Under the pieces are notes generated by a model. That model made no database searches. It was given only the letters and a program-made list of their open reading frames with translations, and was not told where the DNA came from. 32,649 nt of DNA from IMG/VR virus record IMGVR_UViG_3300042516_000971, positions 1 through 32,649 of that record; one strand, 5' to 3'. Source of the DNA: a virus. Position 1 is the stretch's first letter; every line of letters starts with the position of its first letter. The translations under genes and the position numbers were made by a program. Shown piece after piece: positions 6,297 to 12,714 of this stretch.

Positions 6297-6412
6297 CCAG
6301 GACATGCCCACTGTGCCACCAGGTCAAAGCCCAGACCGGCGGCAAGCTCATGCGCGTGCTGGGCATGCGCCGCTGGGTGTGTGCCAAGTGCTACCAGCAG
6401 GCAAAGAAGTGA
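6293..6412 (+). CDS. 39-aa zinc-ribbon-like protein
   Basis: A tiny basic protein with CPLC near the N-terminus and CAKC near the C-terminus, separated by about 24 residues, a minimal four-Cys zinc ribbon. It starts by ATGA overlap and its stop overlaps the GTG start of the next gene. The chained overlaps and the Cys spacing are the evidence for translation. Confidence 0.68.
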   Translation: MTRTCPLCHQVKAQTGGKLMRVLGMRRWVCAKCYQQAKK

Positions 6413-6639
6413 AGCGGCCATGGAAGCCACACTACTACAAGCACTCAGGCCCACTGCCGGAGCGCGCAGTCCTGGAGCGTGCGGTGGCCAGAGAGCTGCT
6501 CACCACCTGGGAGCTGACCAAGGACAAAGCCCTGGTGGACAGGCACCTGGCAGCAACCGAGAAGCTGTACGGCAAGGGCGCAGAGCAGCGCATCAGGCAG
6601 CACATGCGAGAGGTGGCCAGAGATGAGCGACATGTCTGA
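6409..6639 (+). CDS. Small basic hypothetical protein (76 aa, GTG start)
   Basis: The GTG at 6409 overlaps the preceding stop as GTGA, and no ATG is available nearby. The protein begins VKRPWKPHYYKHSG and continues as charged helices (LERAVARELLTTWELTKDK, then EKLYGKGAEQRIRQHM). Its 3' end overlaps the initiator gene by 17 bases. Position directly before the replication initiator suggests a replication or regulatory accessory role, but nothing in the sequence proves it. Confidence 0.7.
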   Translation: MKRPWKPHYYKHSGPLPERAVLERAVARELLTTWELTKDKALVDRHLAATEKLYGKGAEQRIRQHMREVARDERHV

Positions 6640-7579
6640 GCCGATTGGCTTTGCGCTGCCCAAGAAGCCCAGGATCAAAGAGAAAGACCCGCTGCCAGAC
6701 CAGCGCAAGGTCTGCGTGCTGCCCATCAGAGCTGTGTTTGACAAGAAGATGAGCCACGGTGCCCTGCAAGCTCTGGCGGCCCTGTGCGCGTACTGCAACC
6801 GTGCCGGCATCACATGGGTCAGTCAGACCAGGTTAGCCCAAGAGCTGGGGATTAGCCAACAGGCAGTGGCCAAGCAGTTCAAGCAGCTTAGAGAACTGGG
6901 CTACCTGGAGACCGTTCGCAAAGGGTTCAAGGGCGAGCGCACAGACACTCTGCGCGTGATCTTCGATCCATCCATCACAGCAGAGGAGGCAATCACCATG
7001 ACATCAAACAAGGAGGACACACGGCCACCAGCCATCATCGACGAACAAAGGAGACAAGCCGAAGAGATCGACAAAGAGGGCCAAAGGCGCATCGCCCAGC
7101 TGATCAGCAAAGCGCTCAAGCAACCACTCAAACAGGAGAAACAAATGCCAGCATCAGGACAGACCAGGACGGTCAAAAAGATGAAGGAAGACATCCAAAA
7201 AGCAGCTTCCAAACGCTCACCAGGTACAACCAAATCTGTGGAAAACCATGTGGATAACAATGATCACATTCACAACCTGGAGGTTGTAACCAATCACAAC
7301 CCGGAGGTTGTAGATAACACAGAGAATACCTATAGAGATAAACCTAAGATAGATAAACCTAAGATTGAATCTAAGAATAAATTAAATACAAAGAGAGATA
7401 ACCTAAGGTTAGTTCTGAACAACCAATCGATTGATCAGCTGATCGACTTCGGCATGACTGAGGACGACATCCAGGACGGGCTGACCACGCTGCTGGCGAT
7501 CTACCAAGCCGAGGGATTGACGCCGAAGGAACAGCACCTGGTCGATGGCTTGATGCAGATGCACCGGGATGCGGCATGA
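6623..7579 (+). CDS. Winged-helix replication initiator (lambda O-like) carrying the origin
   Basis: A 318-aa protein. Residues about 30-115 form a helix-turn-helix/winged-helix domain (GALQALAALCAYCNRAGITW, TRLAQELGISQQAVAKQFKQL, RELGYLETVRKG), typical of phage initiators. Residues about 120-265 are a polar linker that turns Asn/Lys/Asp-rich and repetitive (HNLEVV, HNPEVV, DKPKI twice). Residues about 268-318 form a compact helical C-terminus (IDQLIDFGMTEDDIQDGL). The linker-coding DNA contains DnaA boxes, iterons and A+T-rich repeats, as in lambda O with its internal origin. No lambda P-like loader, helicase or polymerase is encoded, so the C-terminus may recruit host DnaB or its loader. 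Initiator function is inferred from domain plus embedded origin. Confidence 0.75.
   Translation: MSDMSEPIGFALPKKPRIKEKDPLPDQRKVCVLPIRAVFDKKMSHGALQALAALCAYCNRAGITWVSQTRLAQELGISQQAVAKQFKQLRELGYLETVRKGFKGERTDTLRVIFDPSITAEEAITMTSNKEDTRPPAIIDEQRRQAEEIDKEGQRRIAQLISKALKQPLKQEKQMPASGQTRTVKKMKEDIQKAASKRSPGTTKSVENHVDNNDHIHNLEVVTNHNPEVVDNTENTYRDKPKIDKPKIESKNKLNTKRDNLRLVLNNQSIDQLIDFGMTEDDIQDGLTTLLAIYQAEGLTPKEQHLVDGLMQMHRDAA
7237..7412. other. Probable replication origin inside the initiator gene
   Basis: Elements in order: DnaA-type box TTTTCCACA (minus strand, 7237-7245); a perfect DnaA consensus box TTATCCACA (minus, 7249-7257) 12 bases on; two 18-bp iterons, CACAACCTGGAGGTTGTA (7271-7288) and CACAACCCGGAGGTTGTA (7295-7312), which are inverted repeats spaced 24 bases apart; a near-match DnaA box with one mismatch (7309-7317); then an A+T-rich stretch with a perfect 15-bp tandem repeat AGATAAACCTAAGAT (7336-7350, 7351-7365) and a degenerate third copy at 7396-7407. 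The order iterons then A+T-rich unwinding region is that of lambdoid origins. Confidence 0.75.
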
Positions 7580-7691
7580 CCCAAGGCATCGGCAAGGCAC
7601 CTAGATCGATCCATACGGCGCGATCACAAGCTGGTTGGCACATGGGTAGCATCGCAGGTATTCAATCGCTTGTAGGCCGTTTAATCGGTTC

Positions 7692-7727
7692 TGTACATAT
7701 CGCATACGAACGTATGGGTTTTGTACA
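7692..7727. promoter_or_regulatory. Symmetric composite dyad TGTACA-N5-CATACG-AA-CGTATG-N5-TGTACA
   Basis: A perfect 14-bp inverted repeat (7703-7716) is flanked at exactly equal distance (5 bases) on both sides by the palindrome TGTACA (7692-7697 and 7722-7727). The left arm also contains ATATCGC (7697-7703), the reverse complement of the GCGATAT core in the early promoter region. It is a probable binding site for a dimer or tetramer, as an operator, partition or replication element. Confidence 0.55.
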
Positions 7728-7917
7728 CCCAGAGGGGATGCTGCGACGTGTGCCTGGGAAAGCGGGCTCAACCTATATGCGCCAGCGTGATGCGCGCAAT
7801 ACCGGGCGCGTTGACGGGCGCGTAGAAAAACGACCTTTCCCCCCTCCCCATCACCGTAGCGATGCGGGGGCCTCCCACAATTTTTCCCAGCCTTTTGCTG
7901 GCATGGGGAATTTTTCC

Positions 7918-7965
7918 TCAGAATTTTCTGAACTTTGTACACTCGCCATTAGAAAGGATTGATTT
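7918..7965 (+). promoter_or_regulatory. Putative promoter and leader of the packaging/head operon
   Basis: A perfect inverted repeat (7918-7931) is followed by TTTGTACACT containing a -10-like TACACT (7938-7943) and the leader CCATTAGAAAGGATTGA ending at ATG 7966. The leader and the upstream GTACA are closely repeated before the tail fibre gene (26999-27031). No good -35 is seen. Confidence 0.4.
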
Positions 7966-8217
7966 ATGGCATACGAACTTAAACCAGGACAGGGCTCTGC
8001 CTTTGTCAACAAGCACAAAACTGAGGACTGGCATGCGCCCTACAAGGGTGAGGTGATGCTGCCTGATGGCACGCTGTGCTACTTGGACATCAAGCCCGGC
8101 AAGACCCAGGCTGGTGAGCATTGGTTTGCTGTGAAGATCGGCAAGCCTAAGCCACCCAAGGAGCCTGCGCCTGTGGCTGCTCCGATGGCTGTTGAAGACT
8201 CTGACATCCCGTTCTGA
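7966..8217 (+). CDS. Small SSB-like phage protein with a DSDIPF tip (83 aa)
   Basis: An 83-aa protein with AAAGGA before its ATG. Residues about 20-58 read as beta strands (HAPYKGEVMLPDGTLCYLDI, HWFAVKIGKP) like a minimal OB-type sheet. A Pro/Ala/Lys linker follows, and the protein ends in DSDIPF, which matches the acidic tip of bacterial single-strand binding proteins used to dock partner enzymes. It belongs to a group of short phage proteins with this architecture. ssDNA binding or mimicry of the SSB tip is inferred. It is the first gene after the intergenic region and overlaps the terminase start by one base. Confidence 0.72.
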   Translation: MAYELKPGQGSAFVNKHKTEDWHAPYKGEVMLPDGTLCYLDIKPGKTQAGEHWFAVKIGKPKPPKEPAPVAAPMAVEDSDIPF

Positions 8218-8648
8218 TGGCAAGCCGTAAGCAGCCCACGCAGATACCCAGTGTGGCTGGCTGGGGTGGCACCAGGTCGATTGAGCGCAGGCTTGAGAGA
8301 TCGGCCACCTTGGCTGGGAACCGGGAGGCTGTGGCCTATGCGCTGCTGTGCATGGCCAACACGAAGATTAGCGACATCATGACTTGGGATGAGTCTGGGA
8401 ATGTGACGGTGAAAGCTGCGCACCAGATACCCGAGCATGCATTGACCGCGATCAAGTCCATCAAGCAGAAGGTTGACCGAGATGGCAACTCGACGCTTGA
8501 GATTGAGCTGTATGACAAGGTCGGGGTGCTGCGCATTCTGGCCAAGGCTTCTGGTCTGCTGGACAACCCTGAGGAATCGGACAAGCCCAGTGTGATTGGC
8601 ATCAACATCAAGTCGCCGGTGAGTGACATCGTGGATTTAAAGGACTGA
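8217..8648 (+). CDS. terS: Terminase small subunit
   Basis: A 143-aa protein placed directly upstream of the large terminase with one small gene between. The pattern of short helices around residues 35-125 (NREAVAYALLCMANTKISDI, the acidic WDESGNVTV, AHQIPEHALTAIKSIKQKV, LEIELYDKVGVLRILAKASGLL) is typical of phage small terminases, which recognise the packaging start site and feed DNA to the large subunit. The ATG overlaps the previous stop (TGATG). A site for initial DNA recognition is not visible but is often in or near this gene. Confidence 0.85.
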   Translation: MASRKQPTQIPSVAGWGGTRSIERRLERSATLAGNREAVAYALLCMANTKISDIMTWDESGNVTVKAAHQIPEHALTAIKSIKQKVDRDGNSTLEIELYDKVGVLRILAKASGLLDNPEESDKPSVIGINIKSPVSDIVDLKD

Positions 8649-8649
8649 C

Positions 8650-8856
8650 ATGACCCTAGAGAAGCAACTGGTTCAGAGGGTCATTGATGTGCTTGATCTG
8701 GAGCTGGATACCGACCTGGAAGACCCGCTGTGGGACGACATCATCGACAAGAAGCTGGCGCTGCAGCAAGAGCTGCGTCGGCTGATCGGTGATCTCACTT
8801 GTCCACCATGCCATGGAAACTGTTTTCAAGGGCGTAATTGCCCAGCAAGGAAGTAA
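8650..8856 (+). CDS. Small Cys-rich protein between terminase subunits (68 aa)
   Basis: A 68-aa protein with an acidic helical N-terminal half (VIDVLDLELDTDLEDPLWDD) and a Cys-rich tail, CPPCHGNCFQGRNCPARK. This tail pattern (CxxCxGNCxQGRxCPA) recurs at the end of many small phage proteins and may bind zinc. AAAGGA precedes the ATG and the TAA overlaps the terL ATG (TAATG). Role unknown. Confidence 0.8.
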   Translation: MTLEKQLVQRVIDVLDLELDTDLEDPLWDDIIDKKLALQQELRRLIGDLTCPPCHGNCFQGRNCPARK

Positions 8857-10409
8857 TGAGCCGTACCAAAGAACAAAGCGAAAAGCAGATGCCCTCAACG
8901 GGGCTAAACCTGGACTTCAGCAAGAGCCCCGAGGTCTGGGACTTTTTGCAAAGCAATGCCTTTGTGCGCGGGATGATGGGGCCGGTGGGGTCTGGAAAGT
9001 CCTACGCCTGTGCTGCCGAGATCATGATGCGTGCTGTCAAACAAAAGCCCTCTCCCATTGATGGCATCCGCTACTCGCGGTTTGCCATTGTGCGAAACAG
9101 CTACCCCATGCTGAAAACCACCACGATCAAGACGTGGCTGGACTTGTTTCCTGAGTCCACCTTCGGCCCGATGCTGTGGACGCCGCCGATTACCCACCAC
9201 ATCAAGCTGCCAAGCCGTGGCGATGCCGCCGGGATTGACTGTGAAGTCATCTTCCTGGCTCTTGACCAGCCCAAAGACGTGCGCAAGTTGCTGTCGCTTG
9301 AGCTGACGGGTGCCTGGGTGAACGAAGCCAGGGAGCTGCCAAAGGCCGTGATCGATGGATTGACCCACCGTGTTGGCCGCTACCCCACCAAACGCGATGG
9401 CGGGGCGACCTGGTCGGGCATTTGGATGGACACCAACCCGATGGATGACGACCACTGGTGGTTCAAGCTGGCTGAGAAGGAGAAACTCACCGGCCAGTTT
9501 GCCTGGAAGTTTTTCAAGCAGCCTGGTGGCGTGGTGCCGGTGGATTCAGAAGACTTGCCCGAGATGCCCGAGGCCAATGACCACATCTTTGCGGCCAACA
9601 AGTGGTGGAAGATCAACCCCAAGGCCGAGAATTTGAACAACTTGCCACCTGGTTACTACCTCCAGATGCTGGGCGGCAAGACCCTGGACTGGATTCGCTG
9701 CTATGCCGGTGGCGAATACGTCTATGTCCAGGAAGGCAGACCCGTCTGGCCAGAGTACGACGACTCGACCATGTCTGGCGACACTGAAGTTGACCCCAAT
9801 GTGCCCATCCAGGTGGGGCTTGACTTCGGTTTGACGCCTGCAGCCACCATTGGCCAGCGCCTACCCAATGGCCGGTGGGTGATTCACCAGGAAATTGTCA
9901 CGTTTGACATGGGCCTGGAGCGTTTTGGCACTCAGCTGCTGACCGAATTGAACGCCCGCTACCCACATCACCAAGTTTTGATCTGGGGTGACCCAGCCGG
10001 TATGGCCAGGGACGCCATTTATGAGGTCACAGCCTTCGATTTTCTGCGGACTCTGGGGCTCAAAGCCCAGCCGACAGCGTCCAATGACTTCAAAGTGCGC
10101 CGGGAAGCGTCAGCAGCCCCTATGCAGCGCCTGGTCATGGGCAAGCCTGGGCTCATTGTGAACAGGGAATGCAAGCTCCTCCGCAAAGCCCTGGGCGGCG
10201 GCTACCATTTTAAGCGTGTCGCAGTCGGTGCTGGCCACGAACGCTTCAAAGACGCGCCAAACAAGAACGAACACTCGCACATTGGCGACTCATTCGGCTA
10301 CCTGATGCTGGGTGGAGGTGAATACAACCGCATGACCCGCACTCACCAGCTGGGAGGCCGCGCTCCTGGCATGGCCACAGCTGTTTTGGACTTCGATATT
10401 TTCTCATGA
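8856..10409 (+). CDS. terL: Terminase large subunit (packaging ATPase/nuclease)
   Basis: A 517-aa motor that pumps DNA into the prohead and cuts the concatemer. The start at 8856 follows AAGGAAG; an in-frame ATG at 8838 lies inside the upstream gene. Walker A is MGPVGSGKS (about residues 41-49) and the Walker B region is GAWVNEARE (about 152-160), with Glu as the likely catalytic base. The RNase H-like nuclease has Asp in VGLDFGLTPAA (about 323), Asp in IWGDPAG (about 379) and Asp in HSHIGDSFGY (about 478). Length and domain order are normal. The family fits podophages of the BPP-1 group as well as T7-like phages. Confidence 0.96.
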   Translation: MSRTKEQSEKQMPSTGLNLDFSKSPEVWDFLQSNAFVRGMMGPVGSGKSYACAAEIMMRAVKQKPSPIDGIRYSRFAIVRNSYPMLKTTTIKTWLDLFPESTFGPMLWTPPITHHIKLPSRGDAAGIDCEVIFLALDQPKDVRKLLSLELTGAWVNEARELPKAVIDGLTHRVGRYPTKRDGGATWSGIWMDTNPMDDDHWWFKLAEKEKLTGQFAWKFFKQPGGVVPVDSEDLPEMPEANDHIFAANKWWKINPKAENLNNLPPGYYLQMLGGKTLDWIRCYAGGEYVYVQEGRPVWPEYDDSTMSGDTEVDPNVPIQVGLDFGLTPAATIGQRLPNGRWVIHQEIVTFDMGLERFGTQLLTELNARYPHHQVLIWGDPAGMARDAIYEVTAFDFLRTLGLKAQPTASNDFKVRREASAAPMQRLVMGKPGLIVNRECKLLRKALGGGYHFKRVAVGAGHERFKDAPNKNEHSHIGDSFGYLMLGGGEYNRMTRTHQLGGRAPGMATAVLDFDIFS

Positions 10410-10912
10410 CAGACCTGATCGACACCGTCAACGAAAAGCTGGCTTGCACCGGCATCTACTTTGAGCCCATCACTGATTGGCACATCCAGCGCCTGGCCGA
10501 ATACGTCAGAACGCCCTGGCCTATCGACCCGCTGGACACCATTCACTTCAACATGGAGCGCGGCCCAAGCGGTGCTTTGTACTACAACGGCAAACTGCTG
10601 GGGATCATCGGCATCGCAGTGCTGTGGAAGGGTGTCGGTGAGGTGTGGACGATCATCGATGACAGCGTAAAGCACCAGTTCAAGCGCCAGCTGGTAGTCG
10701 GTGTGAGAACTGCTCTTGATATCGCGCAGATATCTCTAAGTTTGACCCGTGTACAAGTAGCAATAGAATCTGATGCAGATTATTCGCAGAGCTGGCCGCT
10801 GGCGCTTGGCTTCACGCTTGAGGGTGTGATGCGCAACTTCGGAATGGACGGCTCAGATTACACACTCTACGGGAGGATCAGACCATGCCAGCACCAATCG
10901 TCGCAGCTTTGA
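10406..10912 (+). CDS. GNAT-like protein in the head module (168 aa)
   Basis: A 168-aa protein overlapping terL by ATGA. The fold pattern of GNAT acetyltransferases is visible: a beta strand with NGKLLGIIGIAVLWKGVGEVW (about residues 52-72), then a long helix, then the C-terminal PLALGFTLEGVMRNFGMDGSDY (about 131-152) typical of the family. T7 gp13 and several podophage proteins in this position have a similar fold. It could be a structural/assembly relic or an active acetyltransferase; the acetyl-CoA loop is not obvious. Its last 28 bases overlap the next gene. Confidence 0.75.
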   Translation: MTDLIDTVNEKLACTGIYFEPITDWHIQRLAEYVRTPWPIDPLDTIHFNMERGPSGALYYNGKLLGIIGIAVLWKGVGEVWTIIDDSVKHQFKRQLVVGVRTALDIAQISLSLTRVQVAIESDADYSQSWPLALGFTLEGVMRNFGMDGSDYTLYGRIRPCQHQSSQL

Positions 10913-11616
10913 TCGGAGCGGGTGCCACAGCCTACGCTGTGAACCGTTCTCAAAGCGCAGCCGAGAAGGCCAGAGCCCAGGCAGCCGAGGCGTCGGCTGC
11001 TGCCGTTGCAAACGCAACCAAAGCGCGTGAAGAAGCTGCTGCCCAGGCCGCTGCTTCGCGTGCCGCCGCTGCTGCAGAAGCAGAAAAGACCAGAGCAGCT
11101 GCCATGAGCGAGGCCGAAAAGAACCGTGCCTCTGCTGCCGCCGCAGCCGAAGCCTCAAGACTGAGCGCTGCCGAGCAAGCCAAGCTCACCCGTGATCAGC
11201 AAACGGCGATTGCCGCTCAGCAAGGTCAATTGACACTGGCACAGATTGCAGCTCAGAGAGAGGCTTCGGCATCTTCTATGGCGCAAGCTCAGCTCAGCGC
11301 TTCGCAGCAAGCTGAAATGATGAAGAACTTGACTGCTCAGCAAGCGGCCTCTGCCGAAGCTGCCAAAGCACAACTCTTCCAACAGCAAAAGCAGTACGAA
11401 GAGCAAAAAGCCACAATGGAGAAGCAGGCCAAAGACCAGGCTGCTGCGCTCGATGCTGAACGTCGCAAGATCGCTGAGCGTGAGTCTGCACAAATGACCG
11501 CACGCCGCCGCGCTGGCCGCCGCTCTTTGTTGTCCACAGCCAGGATGAATCCAGAGCTTGGCCTGGCACCAGCAGCCAATGACGAAAACCAGGTGAAGAC
11601 CCTGCTGGGAGCTTGA
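10885..11616 (+). CDS. Ala-rich coiled-coil virion-associated protein (243 aa)
   Basis: The start follows GGAGGA by 7 bases. Residues 4-19 are hydrophobic (IVAALIGAGATAYAV), a possible membrane-inserting segment. Residues about 25-205 are an Ala/Gln/Glu/Lys helix predicted to form one long coiled coil. The end carries a very basic motif, RRRAGRRSLLS, followed by a polar tail. The next gene has a similar architecture, so the two may form a hetero-oligomer. Position between terminase and portal suggests a virion or scaffold-related protein. No family function is certain. Confidence 0.78.
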   Translation: MPAPIVAALIGAGATAYAVNRSQSAAEKARAQAAEASAAAVANATKAREEAAAQAAASRAAAAAEAEKTRAAAMSEAEKNRASAAAAAEASRLSAAEQAKLTRDQQTAIAAQQGQLTLAQIAAQREASASSMAQAQLSASQQAEMMKNLTAQQAASAEAAKAQLFQQQKQYEEQKATMEKQAKDQAAALDAERRKIAERESAQMTARRRAGRRSLLSTARMNPELGLAPAANDENQVKTLLGA

Positions 11617-11617
11617 C

Positions 11618-12355
11618 ATGGCAGTCATTAAGCCTGTCAACAGTGTATTTGAAGAGATCGACGGCCAGTTGATCTCTCCGCTAAACGACGGCAACTCAAA
11701 CCCATTTGTCCCGACGGTTGGCGAGGAAGACAAAGCAGCGGGCTTTGAGGCAGAGCTGGCGCGACTTGCTGCCGAAAACGAGGCCAAGATTAAGGCCGAA
11801 GACGAAGCAGCTGCTGCCAAACTCAAAGCGGAGAATGATGCGGCGCTGGCCAAACTGTTGGCCGACGAAGAAGCATTCAAGAAGCAGCAAGCCGATCTTG
11901 ACGCTGCGACTAAGGCCCAGCTAGAAGCGCAGGCGAAAGCCGATGCAGACGCATTTGCAAAAGCGCAAGGTGAAATTGCCGCCATGGTTGCAGCTGAGCA
12001 GCAACGAATGGCAGAGTCTGCAGCCGCTTACCAGGCACAGCAAGTAGCAGCTCAAGCAGCCGCTGCGCAAGCAGCCAAAGAAGCAGAGATTGCCCAGGCA
12101 GAAATTGCCAAGCAGCTTGCTGAGACACAGCGCTTGTCTGCTGAGATGGCCGCAAAGTCCAAATCAGAGATGGAATCTATGCAGCGCACATCTGCTGCCA
12201 AGCTCGCTGGAAGCCTCAAAGCCGGCCGTTCAGCAACTGACAGATCGATGCTGTCTGGCTATGACGTGACAGGAAGCGCCCCCACACTTGGCGGTGGTGG
12301 CAGCCTGGGCGGTCGCGGTGGCAGTCTGGGCGTATCAGGAACACTAGGAGTTTGA
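11618..12355 (+). CDS. Second Ala-rich coiled-coil protein (245 aa)
   Basis: It begins one base after the preceding stop, with GGGAG upstream. Residues about 40-195 form an Ala/Glu/Lys/Gln-rich coiled coil (for example EAELARLAAENEAKIKAEDE). Then comes KLAGSLKAGRSATDRSMLSG, a motif resembling the RRAGRRSLLS of its neighbour, and a Gly-rich tail with repeats of GGGSLGG. It looks like a diverged partner of the gene upstream rather than a copy, and may be a minor structural protein. Function unknown. Confidence 0.78.
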   Translation: MAVIKPVNSVFEEIDGQLISPLNDGNSNPFVPTVGEEDKAAGFEAELARLAAENEAKIKAEDEAAAAKLKAENDAALAKLLADEEAFKKQQADLDAATKAQLEAQAKADADAFAKAQGEIAAMVAAEQQRMAESAAAYQAQQVAAQAAAAQAAKEAEIAQAEIAKQLAETQRLSAEMAAKSKSEMESMQRTSAAKLAGSLKAGRSATDRSMLSGYDVTGSAPTLGGGGSLGGRGGSLGVSGTLGV

Positions 12356-12357
12356 CG

Positions 12358-12540
12358 ATGAAAGCACAAGACAAGGTTCAAAAAGTGATGCACGAATACA
12401 AGACCGGCACGCTGCACAGCGGTGGTGACGGCAAGGTCGTGAAGAATCCCAAGCAAGCCATTGCCATTGCCATGTCTGAAGCAGGCATGAAGCGCAAGCC
12501 CCGTGGTGGCCTGATGGCCAACGCAACATTGAAAGGTTGA
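12358..12540 (+). CDS. Small conserved phage protein (60 aa)
   Basis: ATG 12358 is 7 bases after AGGAG; a TTG at 12352 is not needed. The protein is basic with KVQKVMHEYKTGTLHSG, then VVKNPKQAIAIAMSEAGM, a pattern I associate with a small family annotated as DUF6496 in bacteria and phages. The role is unknown. It lies among head genes before the portal. Confidence 0.8.
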   Translation: MKAQDKVQKVMHEYKTGTLHSGGDGKVVKNPKQAIAIAMSEAGMKRKPRGGLMANATLKG

Positions 12541-12542
12541 TC

Positions 12543-12713
12543 ATGATGAAGATTGAAATTTGCATTGAAAACGGCGAAGAAAAGATGGACGACGAAGAGT
12601 TGTCGCCAGAGCAAATTGCCGAAATGGCCAAGAAACTCAAGACAGCCACGCTAAGCCGCAAGGATCGCAAGCTGTTGGCTGACGCCCTGCTCAACGAAGA
12701 AATGGACGATTGA
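12543..12713 (+). CDS. Small acidic helical protein (56 aa)
   Basis: A short gene from ATG 12543 (or 12546) to TGA 12711-12713, one base before the portal ATG. The protein is acidic and helical: LSPEQIAEMAKKLKTATLSR, then LLADALLNEEMDD. It follows the small basic protein upstream by 2 bases and is embedded in a tightly packed operon, which supports translation. No family is recognised. Confidence 0.72.
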   Translation: MMKIEICIENGEEKMDDEELSPEQIAEMAKKLKTATLSRKDRKLLADALLNEEMDD

Positions 12714-12714
12714 A

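Larger units (their letters stand above)
7580..7965. other. 386-bp intergenic region between replication and packaging modules
   Basis: No convincing gene is seen. An open frame begins by ATGA overlap at 7576 and runs to 7962, but its predicted protein is compositionally odd and has no recognisable domain. The region holds a symmetric dyad (7692-7727), G+C-rich sequence around 7790-7870 with an imperfect hairpin (7846-7852 with 7861-7869) followed by T5, a second small hairpin (7887-7901), a perfect inverted repeat TCAGAATTTTCTGA (7918-7931), and a -10-like TACACT (7938-7943) before the next gene. It probably ends early transcription and starts the packaging and head operon. Confidence 0.55.

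Noticed and set aside
7576-7962. Open frame of 128 codons starting by ATGA overlap with the initiator gene
   Set aside because: No ribosome binding site, no recognisable domain, unusual composition, and the region is full of palindromes and hairpins. A short peptide from the overlap start cannot be excluded.
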